Shown here one piece after another: positions 56,548 through 64,000 of a DNA stretch of 64,000 nt (positions are counted from its first letter, which is position 1; each line of letters begins with the position of its first letter). The position numbers and the translations under genes are program-made. The stretch lies in contig BDSL01000020.1 in the NCBI GenBank assembly GCA_003116995.1, positions 1-64,000 on the forward strand. Reading direction: 5' to 3'. The stretch comes from Yamagishiella unicocca (taxonomy: Eukaryota; Chlorophyta; Chlorophyceae; Chlamydomonadales; Volvocaceae). The notes beneath the pieces were generated by a model, which ran no database searches, had not been told where the DNA came from, and worked only from the letters and a program-made list of their open reading frames with translations.

Positions 56548-57107
56548 AACGTCGTTGTCACCACCGCCCGAGCCGCCCAGCCCGGCGCCACCATCGCCGC
56601 AAGAGCCGTCGCCCGAGCCGCAAAGCCCGGCGTCGCCCTCGCCGCAGCCGACGTCGCCCGAGCCGCCCAGCAGCCCGGCGCCACCCTCGCCTGCGCCGAC
56701 GTCGCCCGAGCCGCCCAGCCCGCCGCCGCCCTCGCGTATCGTCGTTGTCACCACCGCCATCCCGTATCCGCCTCCGTCGCTATTGACAGCCGACATGCCG
56801 CTGGACCTCCACCATCGCCTCCAGTCACTGCCCGCCGTCGCCGCGGCCGGCTGCACGTACGGCAGGCGCGTGCCGCCCACGTGCGTGCGGCATATACGTA
56901 CGGCAGCAGCCGGCACGCGTTCACGGCGTAGGCTGCTGCTCTCGTCAACCGCCCACTACGTTACGCCCGTCACCCAGGACGGAGCTGTCTGGCGGCCCTA
57001 CCGACCTATCTGAAGAGGTCGTCATTTGGCTTCAGGACGGAGCGAGGGGGCATCACGAGGACCTGGATGGCACCCCTCTCCTCCTACAGTTCGCTGCTGC
57101 CGAATGA
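56548..57107 (+). CDS. Ser-Pro-rich (cell-wall HRGP-like) coding fragment with probable C-terminal exon
   Basis: A plus-strand frame from about 56548 reads SPPPEPPSPAPPSPQEPSPE and similar for some 65 residues, ending [15 protein letters not shown]; this is the spacer type of volvocine hydroxyproline-rich wall proteins and pherophorins. The stretch is flanked by identical cgtcgttgtcaccaccgcc copies (56547 and 56739). Further right, after a possible acceptor at about 56969 (CACCCAG), another frame encodes TELSGGPTDLSEEVVIWLQD, HHEDLDGTPLLLQF, then AAAE-stop at 57105-57107. Whether both belong to one gene is not shown. The end resembles a segment at 60600-60700. No N-terminus or domain found; it may be a gene fragment. 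Confidence 0.35.
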
Positions 57108-57149
57108 AGAAACACAACCGCCACGGCTCTACACGCTGCTGGCGGCTTC

Positions 57150-57285
57150 CCCCCACCCGCCCCCACCACTCCTTCCCCCCACCTGCTCCCCACCACCACA
57201 CCACCTGCTCCCCACCACCACACCACCTGCTGGCGGCTTCCCCCCGCCCGCTCCCCACCACCACACCACCACCTGCTGCTCACTC
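57150..57285. repeat. caccaccacacc-type tandem repeat
   Basis: Imperfect repeats of ccccaccaccacaccacctg interrupted by gctggcggcttccccc, which also occurs at 57138 and 57230. Confidence 0.8.
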
Positions 57286-59809
57286 CGCACCCGCCGGTGG
57301 CCGCACCTCCTCTGCAAATGATGAAGTGTTCAACGATGTTCGGGCCGTCGCCCTGGTCGGCTCCGATACTGGAGATACGGGACGGCACCAGGCTAATCGC
57401 TTGGCCCATTCCTACCCGTGTGGATGGTATGCTCGGGGCTTGGAGGGATGGCGGCGACGCCCCGAGCTAGATAGACGATCAGCTATTCAGCCTCACCGAG
57501 GATTCACCCGATGCGGGCCAAGGCGATGCGAGGCACCACGAGCCGATGCCTCGCTCGAGGCTCTGCTGCCTCGGTAGGTGATGGCTGGCGCACGGGACGG
57601 GAGTCGGCGGGTACGTGTATGTGTTGAGTAGAACGAAGCCGCGAAACTCTGTAGCGTGGAAATCTTTTATTTCGGCACGTCAGGTGTAGAGAGTCGGGGT
57701 ACGTATATGTGTATGTGACAGCACGGACAGGTGCTGCGTGTTGCGCGCGGTATCTTTGCGACTGGAGCCGGCAATTCGGGTGCCGAGACGGCTGCACGGG
57801 CGCTGGTGGTCCTGTCGTCATGGGGGGACGGAGCGGTCGTGGGCACAATGGCACGATTGCTATTGACCACGCGCATCACCAGCATTGGCGGTCGAGTGTG
57901 GCCCCACAAATGGACGGTCCCGCCGGCATTGTGGAATGTATACTTGGTGCGTGTCTGCGCGTTACGTAATCCCGTTTAATTATGCGTGCACCGGCCTGGG
58001 CAGTTGCCGGTTTGTGTGCTTGCGCCACCGTACGTCGAGCCCTGCCTGCCTGCTGGCCCGGCGGTGATACCAGCAGTAGTAGTAGTCGTAGCAGTCGTAG
58101 TAGTCGTAGTAGTCGTAGTCGTAGTAGGAACATTATTACAGTGGGCCCCAGACCGTGAGGTATGGCCATCAGGTAGAACGTACGCCGACCGCTGAACAAG
58201 GCAAAGGACGCACCGGAGATCCGGTGGTGGTGGTGGTGGTGGTGGTGGTGGTGGTGGTGGTGGTGGTGGTGGTGGTGGTGGTGGTGGTGGTGGTGATACC
58301 GTGAAGCTGGGGCCCTGGCCGTCACTGGCGCCGGTGTGTGCAATGTCACAGCCGGCGACTGAGGAATGAGCTCGGCGCAAGCCGCATTTAAAAAGGGGGG
58401 GAGGGGGGTCGGGAAGGGGAAGGCAGAGCAGTTCGGCGGGAAAGGCTGAACTGCTGCGGCAGCAGGCCGGTCCCAGTGGTTGCATTAGTTGTCGTACAGA
58501 TGCCCCAGCAGGACGTGAAGAGCATATTCCAGACACAGTCGCCGCTCGGATCTAACGCATGGGTATGTGAGTAAAAACCGTGGATCGGCACTGACTAGGG
58601 AAGCCAATCAGGAAAACGTTTGGGATACACGTTTGGAGATGCATGCTGCATCCTCCCAAAGTAACTACGAACGTCTGACTGCGTATATCGTGATACCGTG
58701 GGGGACTGGGCGTTAGTGGGAACGCGGTTCGCTTCCCTGAACCACTGAGAGTCTGGTTAGCATCTTAAGTACGAAGACAGCTTCCATCAGCAACATGGAG
58801 TTGCCACCCGACACCGGCAGCTTTTAGGCCCAACCAAGATCGATCGGCGCACTGTTTGCGGAACAGCAGTATTTGTAGCAGCAACCCTTACGCTGGGTCC
58901 CAGATACACAAGGCCCAATGTAACAGTTACAACAACAAGGCGAAAAAGACCGAGATACCACCAAGAACGGCTCCGAACAGCGGCAACCGCCACCCAGGGG
59001 ACAGTAGCCCAGACGGCCCAATACACCAACTGCAGCCAAAGCAAACCTCCGTCCCAGAGCGAACAGCAGAACGTCACTGCAAGCCGAACAATAACCTTCC
59101 ACCTGAGATCCCAGGCAAAACCCACTGAGGAGGGAAAAGAGGAAAACACAGAGAAGCACCGTCCGGCAGGGGCCTAATGAGACCCCTCATCAGTTGCGGG
59201 ACCAAAACACATAAAAAGCAATAACCACATGTTACAATGGGCTCCAGACCCGAAGGTAACGCTATCGGACACATCGCCGGGCACTGACGGAGACACAGGA
59301 ACAAAAACCCCATGAAGGCGAGACCACCGAAAACGCGAACGAGGGTCCAGAGCATAAACAGCGGCGCCCGGAAGCTGAGACGTGTGTACGTTGTATGCAA
59401 CCTTCGTCAACCTAGCAGTCAGATAACACCGAAAGCTGCAAGGGAAATGGCGATCCTTCGTTTTATGAACAGGGTGGCTCTCAATTCGCTCGGCAATGAA
59501 ATGCATTACCGGGTATTGCCACATGGAAAACATTGCAAGAAGGACTGTCCATTCCGCCTACGCAATTCAACCTGAAGCATCGTTGACCTCATGCATCACA
59601 TGGGTGCCGTACGCTCTCCCAAACCTGCTGTTGGGAGTCTCAACGGAGGAGCGTTAGGTAATCTGGTTTGCAATTTGCCTGCCACCAGCACTCCGCATTG
59701 CCCCCCATGACTTCCCGGCACCACGACATTAAATCATGAGCTCAGACTCCATCCCTGAACGTTAGCTCAAACTGCCCTGATCCAGCGGCGGCTGAGGCCC
59801 TGTTGGTAC
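57286..59809. other. No supported gene; trinucleotide arrays and an AT-richer segment
   Basis: An imperfect gtagtagtc array lies at 58073-58133 and a pure GGT array at 58223-58298. A copy of the dispersed module (caggaaaacgtttgggatac then gatgcatgctgcatcc) is at 58610-58655. Between 58780 and 59540 GC drops and all minus frames are fairly open, one rich in hydrophobic residues (LVYWAVWATVPWVAVAAV), but no start/splice structure or family can be assigned. Confidence 0.4.
58223..58298. repeat. GGT trinucleotide array
   Basis: About 25 uninterrupted GGT units. The complementary strand reads poly-His or poly-Pro, which explains the apparent His-rich frame. Confidence 0.95.
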
Positions 59810-60720
59810 TTGAGGGCACGCCTGCGTCTCGATTGGCCCTATCATGGCCTGTCCCAGCGACGATTTTCCCAGCCCAGGATTCCGGCGCCGCCCACGCCCC
59901 GTGCCATTAGCCATGCCGCACCACTGACCCAATGGAACGGCCCGCTGCTGGCCCTGAGACCGCCTGCCTGGCCCGCCGCTGCCGTCGCTGCTGCCGCCAC
60001 TGGCAGCGGCGCCTCCGGTTCGCCTCCCATGCTGGAGGCATTGCATCTGGAGGGGGACTCTGGAGGGGATGCTCGCACGTCAGGGCCGCCGGCGGCGGCC
60101 CCTCACCAATACCGGCAGCAGCCATCCCTGGAGCAGCAGCTGCTGACGTACGAGCGCGTGGCGCCGTCTCTGCTTCCCGAGCCGCATCAGACGGTGCGCC
60201 TGGCGTTGCGGGGTCCTCGCTACTGGCCGCAGCAGCGGGACTGGAGCTCCAGCGGGGCTGCAGGCGCCGACTTCACGGGCGCGTGCATCCTGGCGGCACC
60301 CGGCAGCGGCGGAGGGGTGGTGGCGGCAACGGCGGAGGCCAGCCCGTCGGCGCCGCCGCAGACGCCGTACGGACAGTTCCCCTTTGCGACGCCGCCGCCG
60401 CCGCCGCGGGGGCGCATGGGGCGCTCAGCGGCCGTGTCTGTGGGCAAGTCCCGCACCTGGCGGCGCGGTCGGTACCCCGTGTCTGTGGCTGCTGCTGGTA
60501 TTGCTCCTGCTGGGGCTGCAGCTGCAGCAGCGGTGCCGCCACGGTGTGCATAGCGTCATAGCCAGCGGCGGCGTGGTCCCACACTCCGTCGCTGCCAACC
60601 GATGAGTATATCACGCTGCCGGATCCCTACGGCGACGGCGCTCCCCTCACCCTACAGTTCACCTTTGCAAGGGGGCGAGCCGCGGCGGGTCAGGATGCCC
60701 CCGACGTACCGATAACTGCG
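59810..60720 (+). pseudogene. Probably broken or unresolved coding region
   Basis: A 247-codon plus-strand frame (59810-60553) contains a protein-like middle (SLEQQLLTYERVAPSLLPEP, VRLALRGPRYWPQQRDW) but becomes low-complexity. In another frame, just downstream, 60565-60720 reads HTPSLPTDEYITLPDPYGDG then APLTLQFTFARGRAA, resembling the end of the 57.1-kb fragment (DG-PL-LQF-A pattern). No splice sites joining the two in phase were found. Possibly a damaged paralogue; family unknown. Confidence 0.3.
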
Positions 60721-60761
60721 TCCAGTAGTGCACACACAAGGCTGCAGGATCACAATAAAGT

Positions 60762-60867
60762 CGCCGACACGGGGAATCGAACCCCGGCCTCCCGCGGACA
60801 GGCTACAGTACCTCCCTGAGGGGTACCTTCTGACAGGCGGGGATACTGACCACTATACGATGACGAC
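60762..60867 (-). tRNA. trnD(GUC): tRNA-Asp (GUC) with a 34-nt intron
   Basis: The minus strand folds as a tRNA: acceptor GTCGTCA with TGTCGGC (one U-U mismatch, one G-U), D-arm with the TAGTGGTCAGTA A-box, anticodon stem CCCGC/GCGGG, loop CTGTCA-C with anticodon GTC, and T-arm CGGGGTTCGATTCCCCG with a good B-box. The anticodon loop is interrupted after the base 3' of the anticodon (canonical 37/38 position) by 34 nt (60830-60797). Discriminator G at 60762, as usual for tRNA-Asp. Confidence 0.9.
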
Positions 60868-60922
60868 ATGGTCCCATGACCTTCAACGATCTCGGTATCA
60901 GGGCGCACACGCTCGATTTGCC

Positions 60923-60994
60923 TTTCGCTACAGGGACTCGAACCCTGGCTAAAGAATGAGAATCTTGTATCCTAACCGCCTAGACTATAGCGAA
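60923..60994 (-). tRNA. trnE(CUC): tRNA-Glu (CUC)
   Basis: The minus strand gives a complete 72-nt tRNA: acceptor TTCGCTA pairs perfectly with TAGCGAA, D-arm GTCTAGGCGGTTAGGAT, anticodon loop TTCTCAT (anticodon CTC), T-arm CAGGGTTCGAGTCCCTG. No intron. It lies 55 bp upstream (in minus sense) of tRNA-Asp. Confidence 0.92.
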
Positions 60995-61647
60995 CGAATA
61001 CAGAATGCAACCACTGAATGTGCATTGCCTCTCTAGATTGGACAGGGACCCGTGAGCGGAGACAAGTAGCAAGTTGTCGGAATGAGCACCCAACGTCTCA
61101 CGGACAGGGAGGATAGACGGGTCGTTCCAGAGGTAGTGGGAGGGGCCCCGAGCTGACACGAAATCACATGTGGCCTCATTGCGAACTGCTGTTGCAGCGC
61201 CAATGTGATCCGAACAACGCCCGCCGCATCAGCGCCCCTACCTACCCACTCCCCACCCTTAGCAAGGGCCGCCCAAGCTGAGCCGCTTATCACATCTGCC
61301 GGTGGGAGGCCCCCTTCCGCAGAATCAACGCATACCGCGGTCATGCCCTGGCAGGAAGGCGACTCACCGTTGAGCTCTGAATCCGCTGACCCCGCGCCGT
61401 TCGGGGTCGACGCCGCCGCCACGCCTGCCGGCGTGACAGGAGGCCCCGCCGCACTTCCAGCAACTGCCATTGCCACCCCGGGAGCGGCTCCTGGCACCAC
61501 GGAGGCTGCCATCACGACGATCATAACCTCGACGTTCGCGGCCACTGTGGTCGCTGCGGCCGCTTGGTCGCTTGCTCCTGTTGGCAGGCCGGCCATCTGA
61601 GCTGCTGCTGCTGCTGGCGCCGTCGCTGCTGGCGCTGATGTCGCAGG

Positions 61648-61960
61648 GTTCGCCACTAAGGTGATGCGTGAGTGGCGGTGGGAGGGAGGTGTGGTGCTGC
61701 GGGTGATCGCACCTTGGCACAGACCCACACCGACACCCGGCCGATGATGAGGCCCCCCGCCAGCTTGCGGTTGCCCAGCACGGGCGCGATGGATAACTCC
61801 ATCTCGGGCGCCTCGGCGAAGCTCAGCCACAGCCTGCGAGGCGGAGATCGCGGTATGGAGCAGCGGTGGGGCCAGGAGCGCTTGGGGCCCTGGCCGCAGC
61901 AGCTACGCCAGAAACGGTGCGAGGTGCTCCTGAGCCAACAGCCCCGACAGCATCAGGCTA
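61648..61960 (-). pseudogene. Second copy of the 121-bp exon segment from 46.9 kb
   Basis: Matches 46790-47100. The exon 61833-61713 keeps the same length, both splice sites, and the peptide LWLSFAEAPEMELSIAPVLG with only one or two changes. The following intron is also kept; its acceptor at about 61659 opens a frame that starts WRTL in both copies, then becomes Gln/Arg-rich and stops after about 45 codons. The hydrophobic and 'WWPVAEQ' exons of the 46-kb locus are not found upstream, so this copy is probably partial. A further short match (gcttcg-tacggattacgac) lies at 61966-61990 versus about 47715-47735. Confidence 0.6.
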
Positions 61961-61990
61961 CCTCCGCTTCGCTACGGATTACGACGGGGG

Positions 61991-64000
61991 AATGATAAGG
62001 TAACAATCGCTCGCCTGCGGCGTTCGTCCTCGCGGATTCCGTAATGGCTTTGTTATGTTCCGACGGCCTGTTATACGGAAGGTAAGCAATGGACACAGGT
62101 CATGTACTATGATCGTTACGTGGATAGCTGCATATGCGCTAGAAACCGTCGCAATGCTTGGAATGCCTGTCTTCGGGCGCAACACGATAACGAGCCTAAA
62201 CGCATTCGGAGGCTAGCAAAGGACAACAACACGACATGCACTCTACAGTACACTAAAGACGCTGAGGGACTGCAATAACTGCAATCCCCGTGTTTGCGAG
62301 GTTCCGGAGCCCACGAGTCAACGTGTTCATGAAAAATTACGCATGTAACCGTGTGTTCGTATATGTCCACACGTTACAACTTGTGCTTAAGAGGTAAGTT
62401 ATGGAAGTAGGAGACAGGGGAACAGGGGAAAATGAGCAACGCCCGACGCTTCGCGCCTTTTCGCGCTTCGCGTCTAGTCAGTAGCCTCTAGCTGTTAGCA
62501 TCTAATTGCAGCCCCCCGGCCGTAGAAAGCGCGATGTTCACGCATGTAGTTATACTGACGTGTGCCCAATTGTAGGACTGGAGCCTTGCAGTCTCGGGAT
62601 GTCTCGCTGCGACATACGAGCTAGTAAGGCCCACCAGGTAGTAGGGCTCCAAGGCCACCGCTGCACTGTCAGCAGCTTCATTGGCCATGGCCAATAAGCG
62701 GCTCCATCGACCGGTCAGCCATGGCCGTGTTCCCTGTTCCCAAATTAAGGCTGGACGTCCCTAAGAAGTATGAGCTGGCAAACCAGTTTCGGACACGCTT
62801 TTGAGGGTACATGCTGGAAAACTTAGTGCATAGGCAGGAGACCGGAGGTCGATACTAACGACCTGCCACGCCCAAGCCCGCGCACAGACACTTAAGGTGG
62901 TTATCATGGTTACCGTGGCACACCACACTTACTCACAGCGGTGCAACGGCTCGCCGGCATAGAGGCAATGGGACATCAAATGCGGTGCTGCCCGCACCAG
63001 CGCACCCCGGTCGGTCTTGGTGACGGTAGCCGCATCGCCGTCGCCCACGAACATGGCGGCACCGTTGGACCTGATGGCCGATTGGATCGCGGACTGACGG
63101 AGAGGCACGCTAGTGAGCGATCACAAGCTTCAGTAGCGCACGTGCACATGCGTATACAATCATTCTCGGTACAGCTTGGCGTGCATATTTGGATTCAATT
63201 TGCTAGGCACTGCTTGACGGTTTCAACAACCATGCGCCGCAAGCCTATTCCCATCGTCTCGAAAGCCCTAACAGCTTCGCATTCTTAAACTCTAACCCTC
63301 CCCTAGATGTACCCACCCGCCTTGGAGGCAACGGCTCCCTTCCACAGGTTGCAACTCTTAGCGTGCATAGGTGGGACAGCTCCACGCTGTCCCCGGGGGT
63401 TTTCAGCAGCACGGCGGGCTGCCATCCCTGCAATCGTCCATCTAGGTTACCTAGGACTAACGTCAGGCTTGCTCTTCGCTCGCCGCGGCAGCGGTGTCCA
63501 TGCAGTCTGACCCCAGTGCGCAGCCGCTGATCTCCCAAGCTGCAGCCAGATTAAGGAAGATGCCGCTGGTTGCAGCCCAGCAGGAAGCGCCGCTAACGCA
63601 GCGTCCACGACCGCATGGCACCCGGAACGGATCGTGAAGGCGTGCGGCGCGCATGGGAGCGGGAGCCGAACAGCGACGTCCTGCTGGAACTGCTCTGCAG
63701 CCGCCTTGTTCGCTGGGCGGATACACACGCGATTTCATTAGGGTCCCGGCACAAAGCGCGTCCGGCTGTCCCTGAGGTCACGTCCTTTTGCAATGGCTCT
63801 ACCAGTCGCGCATGCCTCCAATTAGGGGCAGTCGCACACATTAAAGCAGATGACGAAGGCGTGTTTGGGGATGCAATCACAGGTGTTCATCAGCGCACGG
63901 TCCTACTCCTACATGCTGAAAAGCCAATCGTAACCTGAAGTCCGAAGGGGGAACAGGGGGCTGAAGACGTGTTGGCGTAACAACTGCAAATGAATATAAT
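61991..64000. other. No supported gene
   Basis: Only short frames. A diverged copy of the dispersed module (ttcggacacgcttttgaggg then acatgctggaaaactt) is at 62787-62825. Minus-strand frames in 63245-63728 look partly protein-like (SLTLVLGNLDGRLQGWQPAV) but have no recognised domain. Confidence 0.4.

Noticed and set aside
57876..58349. Poly-His/poly-Pro minus-strand frames
   Set aside because: Direct product of the GGT and GTA arrays at 58073-58298.
58787..59533. Hydrophobic minus-strand frames as a membrane protein gene
   Set aside because: Three overlapping frames are equally open, and no start, splice or family evidence chooses one.

Overview
The window looks like nuclear DNA of a chlamydomonadalean (volvocine-type) green alga. 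The anchor is an intronless PsaD gene at 40584-41171 with a typical green-algal transit peptide. Supporting signs are high GC, many short exons separated by G-rich introns, TGTAA-type poly(A) signals after several stop codons, a Ser-Pro-rich cell-wall-like stretch, and abundant minisatellites. The PsaD protein differs from the Chlamydomonas reinhardtii one as I remember it, so I infer a relative; the species cannot be named from the sequence.

Left part (1-28.8 kb) is gene-dense but intron-rich. A partial minus-strand gene for a secreted DNRLRE/CBM96-like protein runs off the left edge (206-2194). A complete 12-exon minus-strand gene (4613-13168) encodes a Rok1/DDX52-type DEAD-box RNA helicase of 796 aa; every splice junction was checked for phase. 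A less certain plus-strand gene with an acidic C-terminus lies head-to-head with it (13842-15526). A large minus-strand gene (17959-28762, perhaps from 29950) encodes a HET (heterokaryon-incompatibility)-like domain protein with a proline/serine-rich tail. Its exons are solid, but two junctions do not close in phase. Introns of these genes are full of a shared set of short repeat modules in both orientations. A block of about 240 bp is almost identical in a helicase intron and in a HET-gene intron.

Middle part (28.8-51.7 kb) is sparser. It holds a minus-strand frame of over 800 codons whose C-terminus resembles the tail of p115/Uso1-type golgins (32240-34846), the last exon of a probable tail-anchored membrane protein (37491-37734), psaD, a degraded ankyrin-like fragment (45540-45968), a Gln/Ala-rich exon with neighbouring membrane-protein exons (46051-47499), and a 5'-truncated LINE fragment bounded by a perfect 12-bp target-site duplication (48011-48540).

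Right part (51.7-64 kb) starts with a 4-kb array of about 16 copies of a 246-bp satellite. It is followed by a Ser-Pro-rich coding fragment and a probable C-terminal exon (56548-57107), trinucleotide arrays, a probably broken coding region (59810-60720), two tRNA genes on the minus strand (tRNA-Asp(GUC) with a 34-nt intron, and tRNA-Glu(CUC)), and a second copy of the 121-bp exon found at 46.9 kb. Beyond 62 kb I recognise nothing.

The genes do not form a pathway. The unusual aspects are the HET-like gene in an alga, the introner-like repeats shared between introns of unrelated genes, and the satellite whose every unit carries a consensus 5' splice site.
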